Shown here: positions 1 to 7,825 of the stretch, piece after piece | Position numbering within the stretch: the stretch's first letter is position 1 | Layout of the letters: each line of letters starts with the position of its first letter | NCBI GenBank assembly: GCA_041648495.1 | Contig: JBAZOW010000010.1 | Coordinates: 1 to 26,678 of the forward strand | Origin: Patulibacter sp041648495 | Lineage (GTDB): Bacteria; Actinomycetota; Thermoleophilia; Solirubrobacterales; Solirubrobacteraceae | Reading direction: 5' to 3' | DNA length: 26,678 nt | The notes under the pieces: generated by a model | Seen by the model: the letters and a program-made list of their open reading frames with translations, nothing else | The model's database searches: none | What the model was told of the DNA's origin: nothing | Translations under genes and position numbers: made by a program

Positions 1-879
1 CGCGTGACCGGCAAGCTGATCGTCGACGCCGGGGCGTTCGACGGGTGGCGCGGCGCCGACCGGACCCACCAGGCCGTCGATCCCGACATGGGGGGCGTGC
101 TCGGAGCGCTGACGATCAACCGCGGCTGGCGCGCGGCGAACCCCGCGATCACGGCCGCGACGACCTTCCGGACCTCGCTGCGCCGGTCCGGGGTGACGGT
201 GCCGGGATCACCGGTGCTCGGCGCCGCCCCCGAGACCGCCACGCCGATCGCGACCTTCGTCGGCCCGGACGTTCGCACGCTCGCCGCGCGGATCCTCTTG
301 CCGTCCGACAACTTCGTCTCCGAGACCCTGATGAAGGGCCTGGTCTCCGCCGACGGCAGCGAGGGCGCCTGCCGCCAGCGGGCCGGCCTCGCCGTGGTCC
401 GCGACTGGCGCCTGCCGCCGACCGACGAGGACCAGCCGTGCGCCGCCCAGCGGACGTCCGTGCCCGCGACCACGATCGCCGGCAGTCGCGCCCTGCGGAC
501 AATCCTCAAGCCCGCGCTCGGGGTCGCGCCGGAGATCCACGACGGCTCGGGACTGACGCGCCGCAACCGGGTCAGCCCGGCGTTGGTCACGCGGCTGCTG
601 GTCCACCTGCACAACGACCCGTCGCTCTCCCCCGTGATCCAGGCCGCTCTGCCGCGTGCGGGCGCCAGCGGCACGTTGGCCAAGCGGATGCGCGGCACCG
701 CGGCCCAGGGCCGGTGCCGGGCCAAGACCGGCACGATCAACGGCGTGTCGGCGCTCGCCGGCTACTGCACCACCGTCTCCGGGCGCGAGCTGGCATTCGC
801 GATCCTGCAGAACGGGTCGAGCCCGTGGAGCGCGCGGCAGTTCCAGGACCGCTTCGTCGCGCGGCTCGCTCGGAGCTGA
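1..879 (+). CDS. dacB: D-alanyl-D-alanine carboxypeptidase/endopeptidase, PBP4 (peptidase S13) family, 3' part
   Basis: The frame is already open at the window edge, so the gene starts upstream; the first in-window GTG (position 4) is not taken as the start. The product trims or cleaves peptidoglycan peptides outside the membrane. Numbering the visible part from position 4, the SxN motif is S-D-N at residues 101-103, a DGSGL block is at 180-184, and the KTG motif is at 241-243 followed by the usual G-V-S-x-L-A-G-Y segment. The SxxK nucleophile motif and the signal peptide, which precede these in the family, must lie outside the window. Four cysteines (C123, C146, C238, C255) could form disulfides in an exported protein; two of them flank KTG. 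The gene converges on ligA. The S13 family call is firm; the exact physiological role is inferred. Confidence 0.88.
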   Translation, partial: RVTGKLIVDAGAFDGWRGADRTHQAVDPDMGGVLGALTINRGWRAANPAITAATTFRTSLRRSGVTVPGSPVLGAAPETATPIATFVGPDVRTLAARILLPSDNFVSETLMKGLVSADGSEGACRQRAGLAVVRDWRLPPTDEDQPCAAQRTSVPATTIAGSRALRTILKPALGVAPEIHDGSGLTRRNRVSPALVTRLLVHLHNDPSLSPVIQAALPRAGASGTLAKRMRGTAAQGRCRAKTGTINGVSALAGYCTTVSGRELAFAILQNGSSPWSARQFQDRFVARLARS

Positions 880-926
880 CCGACAAGGCCCAATGGACCC
901 ATCCCGATAGGTCCGAAGAACGAGTC

Positions 927-954
927 CGGGCGGGCCGCCGAAGCGACCCGCCCG
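927..954. terminator. GC-rich hairpin between convergent dacB and ligA
   Basis: A 12-position stem (927-938 with 943-954) with one C-A mismatch closes on a four-base CGAA loop. It lies 48 bases after the dacB stop and has no T-tract on either strand. Lack of a T-tract is common for hairpin terminators in high-GC actinomycetes. It could serve dacB, and possibly ligA from the other side. Confidence 0.5.
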
Positions 955-991
955 AAATGTCGACCAGCCCCGCCCCTGAACTACTTAATGT

Positions 992-1016
992 CCCAGGACC
1001 TCGTGTCGAGCCTGGG
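992..1016. terminator. Second hairpin in the dacB-ligA convergent gap
   Basis: Six base pairs (992-997 with 1011-1016), a two-base bulge, then four more pairs (1000-1003 with 1007-1010) enclose a three-base loop. It sits between two converging genes, 151 bases past the ligA stop, so a bidirectional termination role is plausible. No T-rich tail is present. Confidence 0.4.
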
Positions 1017-1106
1017 CGGGCATGACACTCGTAACCCCCGGGTCAATCCACCGCGAACGGTGCGGAACCCGAGTGGGCGCAGAACGCCCCGGCTACGTAG
1101 GCGGAG

Positions 1107-1122
1107 TGTCGACCGTTCGACA
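1107..1122. repeat. Short perfect inverted repeat TGTCGA-N4-TCGACA
   Basis: Six-base arms at 1107-1112 and 1117-1122 surround four bases, 45 bases beyond the ligA stop. It may be a small hairpin helping to end ligA transcription. It does not match the usual actinomycete SOS box (GAAC-N4-GTTC), and it is downstream of both flanking genes, so an operator role is unlikely. Confidence 0.3.
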
Positions 1123-1166
1123 GTAGCACCTCGCCGAATCCGGACGAGCCGGAAGCGGAGCGCCGA

Positions 1167-3434
1167 TCAGGCCCCGTCGGCGTCCTTGGCAGCGGTGCCG
1201 TCGGCCGCATCGTCGGCGTCCGCCCCGTCCTCGCTCGCGTCGTCGGGGGCGAGCACCGACGGGCCCTCCGCGAGCAGCCGCTGCAGCCCGGCCTCGTCGA
1301 GCACCGGGACGCCGAGGCGCTCGGCCTTGTCGAGCTTGGATCCCGCCTCGTCCCCCGCGACCAGCACGCTGGTCTTCTTCGACACGGACGTCGTGACGCG
1401 GGCCCCGGCGGCCAGCAGCCGCTCCGTCGCCTGCTCGCGGGTGAGGGTCGGCAGCGTGCCGGTCAGCACCGCGGTCACGCCCTCCAGCAGCGTGACGTCC
1501 GTGGCGTCGCCCGTGTCCTCGACCTCGAGCGGGACGCCCGCCTCACGCAGGCGCTCGATCACGTCCCGGAAGGCCGGGTCGGCCATCCGCCCCGCGATGA
1601 TCGTGGCCATCTTCGCGCCGACCCCGGGGGTCTCGGCGAGCGCCTCCGGGGTGGCGTCCAGCAGCGCGTCGATCGTCCGGAAGCGCGCGGCCAGGTTGCG
1701 GCCGGTGACCGCCCCGACCTCCTCGATCCCGATCCCGAACAGGACGCGCCCGAACGGCCGCTGCTTGGAGTCCTCGATCGCCGCGACGATCCGCTTGGCC
1801 GACGTCTCGGCGAAACCGTCCAGCTCGACCAGCTGCTCGGGTTGCAGCCGGTAGAGGTCCGCGGCGTCCCGAACCAGGCCCCGGTCGAGCAGGGTCTGGA
1901 CCTGCTTCTCTCCCAGGCCGTCGATGTCCATCGCGCCCCGGCTCACGTAGTGCCGCAGCAGCTGCCACTGCTGGCCGGGACAGCCGCCGCGGTTGGGACA
2001 GCGGGTGAAGACCGAGTCCTCGGGCTTCTCCGTCGCGGTCCCGCAGGCCGGGCAGTGGGACGGCGGCTGCGCCGCCGGGCCGCGGTCCTCGCGGTCGATC
2101 TCGTGCGGGGCCGGCGAGATCACCTGCGGGATCACGTCGCCGGCGCGGAGCACGATCACGCGGTCCCCCGGCCGGACGTCCTTGCGCGCCAGGTCCTCCT
2201 CGTTGTGCAGCGTCGCCTGGCTGACCGTCACGCCCGAGACGTTGACCGGCTCGAGCTGGGCGTAGGGGTGCAGGTCGCCGAACTTGCCGACGCTCCAGAT
2301 CACGTCCTTGAGCTTCGTCACCGCGGTCCGCGGCGGGAACTTCCAGGCGATCGCCCAGCGGGGATCGCGTCCGACGCTGCCGAGCCGGCGCTGCAGCTCG
2401 TGGTCGTCGACCTTGATCACCACGCCGTCGATCTCGAACGGCAGCCGCTCGCGCCGCTGCTCCCAGGCGTCGCAGGCGGCGAGGATCTCGTCGAGCGTCT
2501 CGACGACCTGGACCTGGTCGTTGACCGGGAAGCCGTGGTCGCGCAGCCAGTCGAGGGTCCCGGCGTGGCCGTCGACGCCGAGCACGCCACCGACCGTCGA
2601 GGACGTCCCGGCGGCGCCACCGGTCCCGGAGGAGGCGGTTCCGGTGCCCTCCGCCGGGTCGTCGTGCGGCACCGCGTCGACGACGCCGACCCCGTAGGCC
2701 CAGAGCCGCAGCGGGCGACGCGCGGCCAGCTTCGGGTCGAGCTGGCGGATCGACCCGGCCGCCGAGTTGCGCGGGTTCATGAACGGCTCCTCGCCCGCGC
2801 TGACCCGCCGCTCGTTGAGCCGCGCGAAGTCGGCGAGCGCCATGTAGATCTCGCCACGGACCTCGAGCACGGCCGGGGCCCCCTCGACCCGCAACGGCAC
2901 CGTCGGCATCGTGCGGATGTTGGCCGTGACGTCCTCGCCGACCTCGCCGTCGCCGCGGGTGGTGGCGCGGACCAGGAGGCCGTCCTCGTAGCGGAGGCTC
3001 ATCGCCAGGCCGTCGATCTTCGGCTCGATCACGAACCGGAAGGCGGGATCGGCGATCCCCTCGCGGGCCAGGTGGGTCCGCATCCGGTCGACCCAGGCGC
3101 GGAGCTCGTCCGGCTCCTTGGCGTTGGCCAGCGAGAGCATCGGCTGCTCGTGCGGGACCTTCGGCAGCCGCTCCATCGGGGCGCCGCCGACGCGCTGGGT
3201 CGGCGAGTCGGGGAAGGCCAGCTCGGGATGCTCGCGCTCGAGCGTCTCGAGCTCGCCGAACAACGCGTCGTACTCGTCGTCGCCGATCTCCGGATCGTCC
3301 TGCTCGTAGTAGCGCTTGCGGTGGTAGGTGACGACCTCGCGCAGCCAGTCGGCGCGCACGGCCGGATCGTCGCCCGACGGCGCCGGGGGCAGGTCCGCGG
3401 CGGTCTTCGGGCCGTCAGCAGCGTCCGCAGTCAC
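1167..3434 (-). CDS. ligA: NAD+-dependent DNA ligase LigA
   Basis: Seals nicks in DNA during replication and repair using NAD+. The 755 residues show the full family layout: an N-terminal Ia region with the Y-H/Y-x-R type NMN-binding segment (about 30-60), the adenylation domain with catalytic Lys139 in K-I-D-G, the OB fold with a V-R-P-G-D-x-V motif (about 419-425), a four-cysteine zinc finger (C461, C464, C479, C485), helix-hairpin-helix repeats (about 500-620) and a C-terminal BRCT domain (about 645-725). Two oddities are a Gly/Ser/Thr-rich insert in the adenylation domain (about 255-292) and an acidic Asp/Ala-rich tail after the BRCT (about 730-755). The start is GTG at 3432-3434 with only a weak ribosome site; homology begins near residue 25, so a later start is possible. 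It follows surE after 85 bases. Confidence 0.96.
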   Translation of the reverse strand: MTADAADGPKTAADLPPAPSGDDPAVRADWLREVVTYHRKRYYEQDDPEIGDDEYDALFGELETLEREHPELAFPDSPTQRVGGAPMERLPKVPHEQPMLSLANAKEPDELRAWVDRMRTHLAREGIADPAFRFVIEPKIDGLAMSLRYEDGLLVRATTRGDGEVGEDVTANIRTMPTVPLRVEGAPAVLEVRGEIYMALADFARLNERRVSAGEEPFMNPRNSAAGSIRQLDPKLAARRPLRLWAYGVGVVDAVPHDDPAEGTGTASSGTGGAAGTSSTVGGVLGVDGHAGTLDWLRDHGFPVNDQVQVVETLDEILAACDAWEQRRERLPFEIDGVVIKVDDHELQRRLGSVGRDPRWAIAWKFPPRTAVTKLKDVIWSVGKFGDLHPYAQLEPVNVSGVTVSQATLHNEEDLARKDVRPGDRVIVLRAGDVIPQVISPAPHEIDREDRGPAAQPPSHCPACGTATEKPEDSVFTRCPNRGGCPGQQWQLLRHYVSRGAMDIDGLGEKQVQTLLDRGLVRDAADLYRLQPEQLVELDGFAETSAKRIVAAIEDSKQRPFGRVLFGIGIEEVGAVTGRNLAARFRTIDALLDATPEALAETPGVGAKMATIIAGRMADPAFRDVIERLREAGVPLEVEDTGDATDVTLLEGVTAVLTGTLPTLTREQATERLLAAGARVTTSVSKKTSVLVAGDEAGSKLDKAERLGVPVLDEAGLQRLLAEGPSVLAPDDASEDGADADDAADGTAAKDADGA

Positions 3435-3519
3435 CGCCCGAGAATACGAAGCCCGCCCGACCGACCGCAGCCCGACGGCCGATCCCCGGTCCCGGTGGAC
3501 CGCCCAGACGACGCCGGCG

Positions 3520-4377
3520 CTACTCGAGCAGCTCGCCGATCTGGTCCAGCAGCCCCTCGAAACCGTGGCCGGCGAGCGGCGCGATCGCCGACTCGCTGGT
3601 CAGGTCCAGGTGCAGCGGCGTGACCGAGACGTGGCCCTGGTCGATCGCGTGCAGGTCCGTCCCGGGTGTCAGCTCCGCGCCGTGCGCGGCCCCGTAGAGC
3701 CAGTAGGTACGGGACCCGTCCTCGTGGACGTCGATCGGCCGCAGCTCGTCGCGGTAGAGCCGGCGCCCGAGCCGGGTCACCTCGACGGCGAGCGGGGCCG
3801 CGCCGCTGCCGCTGTACGGCACGTTGACGTTGAGGATCGTGCGGCGGGGCATCGGCAGCGTCCCGGTCTGCCGGCTCACGCGCTCGACCTCGGCGACGAT
3901 CCGTCCCGCGATCTCGGCCGCCACCGAGAAGTCCCACGTGTGCTCGCGGCGCAGCGACCAGTCGCCGTGGGGCGACGCCATCGAGACCGCGACCGCCGGG
4001 ATGTCGTGGACCACGCCCTCGAGCGCCGCCGCGACGGTCCCGGAGTAGGTGACGTCCTCCCCCAGGTTCGCGCCGTGGTTGATCCCACTAACGATCAGGT
4101 CGGGCTGCCAGTCCTCGATGATCCCCTGCGCGGCCAGCCGCACGCAGTCGGTCGGCGTGCCGTCGGTGGCCTGACCGACGGTCCCGTCGTCGAAGGTCTC
4201 CTCGCGGACGGTCAGCGGGTGGCGCACCGTGATCGAGCGCGATGTCGCCGAACGGTTGCCGTCCGGCGCGACGACCTGCAGGTCGATCCCCGGCAGACGC
4301 GACAGGACGCGCCGCATCGCCTGCAGTCCCTCGGCGTGGATGCCGTCGTCGTTGGTCAGGAGGACGCGCGTGGTCAT
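3520..4377 (-). CDS. surE: 5'/3'-nucleotidase SurE
   Basis: A metal-dependent phosphatase that dephosphorylates nucleoside 5'- and 3'-monophosphates in the cytoplasm; the family is linked to stationary-phase survival. The 285 residues begin with the N-D-D-G metal-binding motif (9-12). The N-R-S-x-x-S-x-S-I-T segment (41-50) follows, then S-G-I-N-H-G (97-102), whose Asn is a metal ligand in the family, and S-G-T-V-x-A-A (112-117). All key residues expected from SurE are present. The ATG start at 4375-4377 is preceded by a clear purine-rich ribosome site (GGGGAGA). It lies 25 bases after the truA stop, so it is probably co-transcribed with truA and perhaps ligA. Confidence 0.95.
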   Translation of the reverse strand: MTTRVLLTNDDGIHAEGLQAMRRVLSRLPGIDLQVVAPDGNRSATSRSITVRHPLTVREETFDDGTVGQATDGTPTDCVRLAAQGIIEDWQPDLIVSGINHGANLGEDVTYSGTVAAALEGVVHDIPAVAVSMASPHGDWSLRREHTWDFSVAAEIAGRIVAEVERVSRQTGTLPMPRRTILNVNVPYSGSGAAPLAVEVTRLGRRLYRDELRPIDVHEDGSRTYWLYGAAHGAELTPGTDLHAIDQGHVSVTPLHLDLTSESAIAPLAGHGFEGLLDQIGELLE

Positions 4378-4402
4378 GCTCTCCCCAGCCTAGATGAGTG
4401 GC

Positions 4403-5182
4403 TCACCAGCCCCACGGCGGGACGCCCCACTCGGGCGGGGCGATCGCCGGCCCGCCGACGTCGTCCGGGTAGCCGATGCCCGCCAGGTGCAGGCCGTGCG
4501 GGGCCAGCGTCGGCCCCGCGGCCTCGCGCGGAGCACCGTCGAGCAGGGCGCGGAAGTCGGCGAAGTCGCGGCGGCCGTTGGCGACCTGGATGATCGTCCC
4601 GACCAGCACGCGGTTCATGTGGCGCATGAACGACTGCCCCTCGATCCAGAACTCGAGCAGGTCGCCGGTACGGCGCCACTCCGCGCGGTGGATCGTCCGC
4701 CGGAACAGCACGTGCTCCGTCTCGGCCGGGGTGAAGGCCGTGAAGTCGTGCGTCCCGACCAGCGCGTCGGCGCAGCGCACCAGCAGCCGATCGTCCAGGG
4801 CGTGGGGAAACCACAGCGCCCGGCCGCGGTGGAACGGCGACGGGTTGCGCCGGCCCAGCACCCGGAAGCAGTAGGTCCGGCTGGTCGCCATCCGCCGCGC
4901 GTCGAAGCCGTCGGCGACCTCGACCGCCGAGCGCACCGCGACGTCGTGCGGGAGCACCGAGTTGAGGCTGTAGAGGTCGGGGACCGCGCCGTCGTACGAG
5001 GCGACCTGGGCGACCGCGTGGACCCCGCGATCGGTCCGTCCCGCGACGGTCAGCGAGGTCGGGGTGCGGAGGACCGTGCCGAGCGCGCGCTGCAGCTCGC
5101 CGTGGACCGAGCGGATGCCGGGCTGCGCCGCCCAGCCCCAGAGCTCGGCTCCGTCGTACTCGATCTCCAGGCGCACCGTCAC
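4403..5182 (-). CDS. truA: tRNA pseudouridine(38-40) synthase TruA
   Basis: Isomerises uridines 38-40 in the anticodon stem-loop of tRNAs. The A-G-R-T-D-x-G-V-H-A motif carries the catalytic Asp (residue 51 with the start used here). The Y-D-G segment near the N-terminus, S-R-T-Y in the middle and F-M-R-H-M-N-R late in the protein are family hallmarks. The residue after the catalytic Asp is Arg where most homologues have Ala. Start choice: the frame stays open to an ATG at 5243-5245, but that is only 16 bases past a strong hairpin terminator and would add about 21 residues of non-homologous sequence. I therefore chose the GTG at 5180-5182; the GTG at 5174-5176 is equally possible. Length (259 residues) fits the family. 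Placement behind rplQ is common in bacteria. Confidence 0.93.
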   Translation of the reverse strand: MTVRLEIEYDGAELWGWAAQPGIRSVHGELQRALGTVLRTPTSLTVAGRTDRGVHAVAQVASYDGAVPDLYSLNSVLPHDVAVRSAVEVADGFDARRMATSRTYCFRVLGRRNPSPFHRGRALWFPHALDDRLLVRCADALVGTHDFTAFTPAETEHVLFRRTIHRAEWRRTGDLLEFWIEGQSFMRHMNRVLVGTIIQVANGRRDFADFRALLDGAPREAAGPTLAPHGLHLAGIGYPDDVGGPAIAPPEWGVPPWGW

Positions 5183-5261
5183 AGCGCAACATGGTGCCTG
5201 ACGCGGGCGACCCGCGGCGGCCCGGTGATCCAGCGGCCGGGACATCGGCCCAGAACGCAGA

Positions 5262-5283
5262 ACGGCCGCCCAGGGGCGGCCGT
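5262..5283 (-). terminator. Intrinsic terminator after rplQ
   Basis: A perfect nine-base-pair GC stem (5262-5270 with 5275-5283) has a four-base loop. On the minus strand it is followed by a T-rich stretch (TCTGCGTTCTG). It lies 46 bases beyond the rplQ stop, so it probably ends the ribosomal protein transcript before truA. Confidence 0.65.
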
Positions 5284-5329
5284 CAGAACCTGCGTGCCCC
5301 GGAGCGATCGCCCCGGGCGCGAAGTCTGC

Positions 5330-5683
5330 TCAGACGAGCTCGATCAGGACCATCTCGGTCGAGTCGCTCTTGCGCGGCCCGAGCTTCATGATCCGGGTGT
5401 AGCCCCCGGGGCGCGACGAGTACCGCGGCGCGATGTCCTCGAACAGCTTGTAGGCCGAGAACTTGTCCTGGCCGAGCGCCTTCAGCGCCTGGCGGCGGGC
5501 GTGCAGGTCGCCGCGCTTGGCCAGCGTGATCAGCTGCTCGATCTCGGGCTTGAGCGCCTTGGCCTTGGCCTCGGTCGTCTTGATCCGCTCGTGCTCGATG
5601 ACCTCCTTGCAGAGGTTGCGGAGCAGCGCCTTACGGTGAGCGCTGTCGCGGCTGAGCTTGTGGCGGGTCTTCTGATGGCGCAT
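5330..5683 (-). CDS. rplQ: 50S ribosomal protein L17
   Basis: A large-subunit protein that contacts 23S rRNA near the exit-tunnel side. The 117-residue product has the standard bacterial L17 opening (M-R-H-x-K) and the L-x-R-x-x-x-H-R-x-A-L-L-R-N-L core. The late R-x-G-G-Y-T-R-I-x-K-L-G-x-R segment is also present. Length is normal and there is no extension. It is the last gene of the alpha block, 42 bases after rpoA, and is followed by a strong terminator hairpin. Confidence 0.97.
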   Translation of the reverse strand: MRHQKTRHKLSRDSAHRKALLRNLCKEVIEHERIKTTEAKAKALKPEIEQLITLAKRGDLHARRQALKALGQDKFSAYKLFEDIAPRYSSRPGGYTRIMKLGPRKSDSTEMVLIELV

Positions 5684-5725
5684 CGTTAACGGTCTTTCTG
5701 GGCTACTCGCCGGCGAACGGGGAGA

Positions 5726-6685
5726 TTACTCGTCGCGGAGGCCGTAGCCCCGCGCGGCGAGGGTCTCCACGACCTCGTCGATCGACTTCTTCCCGAAGTT
5801 CGGGATGGCGGCGAGCTCGGCCTCGGTCTTCGAGGTCAGGTCGCCAACGGTCTGGATCCCAGCCCGCTTCAAGCAATTGTACGACCGAACGCCCAACTCG
5901 AGCTCTTCGATCATCATCTCGTCGGTCGGATCACCGTATCCGTGATCGCCGCCGAGGCCGTCCTCCAGCTCGCCGCCGATCGACGCGCGCAGTTCCTCGA
6001 CGCGATCGGGGTCGGTGAAGACCGCCAGCTGCTGGATCAGGATCTCGGAGGCCTCGCGCAGCGCGCCACCGGGCTCGAGCGAGCCGTCGGTCTCGATGTC
6101 CAGCGTCAGCTGGTCGAAGTCGGTGCGCTGACCGACGCGGGCCGGCTCGACGCGGTAGGCGACGCGGCGGATCGGCGAGAAGATCGAGTCGATCGGAATC
6201 ACGCCGATCGGCTGATCCGCGGTCTTGTTCTCGTCGGCCGAGCGGTAGCCGCGGCCCTGACCGATGGTCAGGTAGACCTCGAGCTTGGTGCCGGCCTCGA
6301 GCGTCGCGATGTGCGCGTCCGGGTTGAGGATCTCGACGCCCGCGGGCAGGTCGATGTCCTTGGCGGTGATCTCGCCCGGACCCTCGGCGACCAGCGGGGC
6401 CTCGACCTCGGTCGCGTCGGAGTGCATCCGGCAGACCAGCGTCTTGAGGTTGAGGACGATGTCGGTCACGTCCTCCTTGACGCCCTCGAGCGTCGTGAAC
6501 TCGTGCGCGACGCCCTCGATGCGGACGTTGGTGACCGCGGCGCCCGACAGGAAGCTGAGCAGCACCCGCCGCAGCGAGTTGCCGAAGGTGTAGCCGAAGC
6601 CGCGCTCGAGGGGCTCGATCGTGAACGTGCCGCGGTTGTCCTCGACGGATTCGCGGGTGATCCGAGGGGTCTGGTAATCGAGCAT
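5726..6685 (-). CDS. rpoA: DNA-directed RNA polymerase subunit alpha
   Basis: The alpha subunit dimer is the scaffold for RNA polymerase assembly, and its C-terminal domain contacts upstream promoter DNA and activators. The 319 residues show the N-terminal domain (about 1-230) with the G-F-G-Y-T-x-G-N-S-L-R-R-x-L-L assembly segment near residue 30. An acidic linker follows, then the alpha-CTD (about 255-319) with C-L-K-R-A-G-I and N-F-G-x-K-S-x-x-E-V. ATG start at 6683-6685. It is separated from rpsK by 222 bases that lack rpsD, the gene usually found there. That spacing suggests its own promoter or a structured leader. Confidence 0.97.
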   Translation of the reverse strand: MLDYQTPRITRESVEDNRGTFTIEPLERGFGYTFGNSLRRVLLSFLSGAAVTNVRIEGVAHEFTTLEGVKEDVTDIVLNLKTLVCRMHSDATEVEAPLVAEGPGEITAKDIDLPAGVEILNPDAHIATLEAGTKLEVYLTIGQGRGYRSADENKTADQPIGVIPIDSIFSPIRRVAYRVEPARVGQRTDFDQLTLDIETDGSLEPGGALREASEILIQQLAVFTDPDRVEELRASIGGELEDGLGGDHGYGDPTDEMMIEELELGVRSYNCLKRAGIQTVGDLTSKTEAELAAIPNFGKKSIDEVVETLAARGYGLRDE

Positions 6686-6780
6686 TAGAGTCCTTGCTTC
6701 GTCGGACGACGGGCGATCGGCGGGCGAGTCGATCGCGGTACTTCGGGCGGGAACCGGGTGTGCACGTCCCTCGTTCCCGA

Positions 6781-6848
6781 CGCCGCAACCGGTGCGGCGG
6801 GTCCTGCGCTGTCGGAACCTGGGCCGCTTGGCCTCCCGGTCCCGACAG
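6781..6848 (-). promoter_or_regulatory. Two hairpins in the rpsK-rpoA gap (gap 6686-6907)
   Basis: The 222-base gap holds no credible reading frame. Hairpin one pairs 6809-6815 with 6842-6848 (seven pairs), extended by an inner ACC/GGT pairing and a central GGCC-GCTT-GGCC helix (6822-6833). Hairpin two pairs 6781-6787 with 6793-6799 around a five-base loop. Neither is followed by a clear T-tract on the minus strand. They could be a terminator, an RNA processing site or a regulatory leader for rpoA; I cannot choose between these from sequence alone. Confidence 0.4.
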
Positions 6849-6907
6849 GTACTGACGGAGCCGCCGCCCTCAGCGGGGATGCGGCGTCCGTGCGACAGCG
6901 CGGTCGA

Positions 6908-7303
6908 TCAGACGCGGCGACGCTTCTTCGGTCGGCAGCCGTTGTGCGCCTGGGGCGTCACGTCGCGGACCGTGGTGATCTCGAGTCCGGCCGCCTGCAG
7001 CGAGCGGATCGCGGTGTCACGACCGGAACCGGGGCCCTTGACGAAGACCTCGACCTTCTCCAGGCCCTGCTCGATGCCCTTGCGGGCGGCAGAGTCGGCG
7101 GTCACCTGCGCGGCGAACGGGGTCGACTTGCGCGAACCCTTGAAGCCCGCGCCTCCGGCGGACTCCCACGCAATCACGTTGCCGGACTTGTCGGTCAGGG
7201 AGACGATGGTGTTGTTGAAGCTCGTCTTGATGTGGGCCTGGCCAACCGGAATGTTCTTCTTGGGCTTGCGGCGGCCACGCGCGGGGCGCTTCGGTGCGGG
7301 CAT
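6908..7303 (-). CDS. rpsK: 30S ribosomal protein S11
   Basis: A platform protein of the small subunit near the E-site mRNA path. The 131-residue product contains the family segments H-I-x-x-S-F-N-N-T-I-V, G-x-K-G-S-R-K-S-T-P-F-A-A-Q and G-P-G-x-G-R-x-x-A-I-R-x-L. It ends with H-N-G-C-R-P-x-K-x-R-R-V, as expected. ATG start at 7301-7303, 21 bases after rpsM. In most bacteria rpsD comes next; here the next gene is rpoA. Confidence 0.97.
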   Translation of the reverse strand: MPAPKRPARGRRKPKKNIPVGQAHIKTSFNNTIVSLTDKSGNVIAWESAGGAGFKGSRKSTPFAAQVTADSAARKGIEQGLEKVEVFVKGPGSGRDTAIRSLQAAGLEITTVRDVTPQAHNGCRPKKRRRV

Positions 7304-7324
7304 GAGGTTCTACGGACTCCGTTA

Positions 7325-7708
7325 CTACTTCTTGCCGGGCTTCTTCTTGCCGACCGTCGGCATGCGCTTGGGGCCCTTGCGGGTCCGCGCGTTGGTCTTC
7401 GTCTTCTGCCCGCGGACGGGGAGATTGCGACGGTGGCGGAGGCCGCGGTAGCAGCCGATCTCCATCAGACGCTTGACGCTCTGGTTGCGCTCACGCCGGA
7501 GATCGCCCTCGACCACGACGTCGCGGTCGATGTGATCACGGAGAGCAGAGACCTGCTCCTCGGTGAGGTCGCGAACCTTGGTGTCCCGATCGATCCCGGT
7601 AGCGGCGAGGATCTCATTCGATCCCGAGCGGCCGATGCCGTAGATGTAGGTGAGACCAATCTCGATCCGCTTGTTCAGCGGGATGTTGATGCCTGAAATG
7701 CGTGCCAT
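7325..7708 (-). CDS. rpsM: 30S ribosomal protein S13
   Basis: A small-subunit head protein that contacts the P-site tRNA and forms bridges to the large subunit. The 127 residues begin M-A-R-I-x-G-I-x-I-P and carry the L-T-Y-I-Y-G-I-G segment. R-G-L-R-H-R-x-x-L-P-V-R-G-Q-x-T-x-x-N-A-R-T-R-K-G follows, and the lysine-rich tail contacts tRNA in the family. ATG start at 7706-7708, only three bases after the rpmJ stop, so the two are co-transcribed. Confidence 0.97.
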   Translation of the reverse strand: MARISGINIPLNKRIEIGLTYIYGIGRSGSNEILAATGIDRDTKVRDLTEEQVSALRDHIDRDVVVEGDLRRERNQSVKRLMEIGCYRGLRHRRNLPVRGQKTKTNARTRKGPKRMPTVGKKKPGKK

Positions 7709-7711
7709 CAG

Positions 7712-7825
7712 TTACCCCTGCCGCTGCTTGTGGCGCGGGTTCTGACAAATCACAAGGACGTTTCCGTTACGACGGATGACCTTGCACTTCTCGCACATCG
7801 GCTTGACCGACGGTCGTACCTTCAT
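7712..7825 (-). CDS. rpmJ: 50S ribosomal protein L36, zinc-binding type
   Basis: The smallest large-subunit protein, at 37 residues. It reads M-K-V-R-P-S-V-K-P-M-C-E-K-C and ends H-K-Q-R-Q-G. Zinc ligands C11, C14, C27 and H32 are all present, making this the zinc-type (C+) form rather than the cysteine-free paralogue used under zinc shortage. ATG at 7823-7825, TAA at 7712-7714. It directly precedes rpsM. infA, which usually lies just upstream, is missing from the 200-base gap to map. Confidence 0.96.
   Translation of the reverse strand: MKVRPSVKPMCEKCKVIRRNGNVLVICQNPRHKQRQG

Noticed and set aside
1107..1122. Inverted repeat as a LexA or other operator
   Set aside because: It does not match the GAAC-N4-GTTC SOS box and lies downstream of both flanking genes.
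1842..3623. Long plus-strand open frame antisense to ligA
   Set aside because: A shadow of ligA with no domain features; it runs past the ligA start into non-coding sequence.
4374..5192. Alternative minus-strand frame over truA beginning at an ATG
   Set aside because: It overlaps truA almost completely, is Arg/Gly/Ala/Pro-rich and lacks TruA or other motifs.
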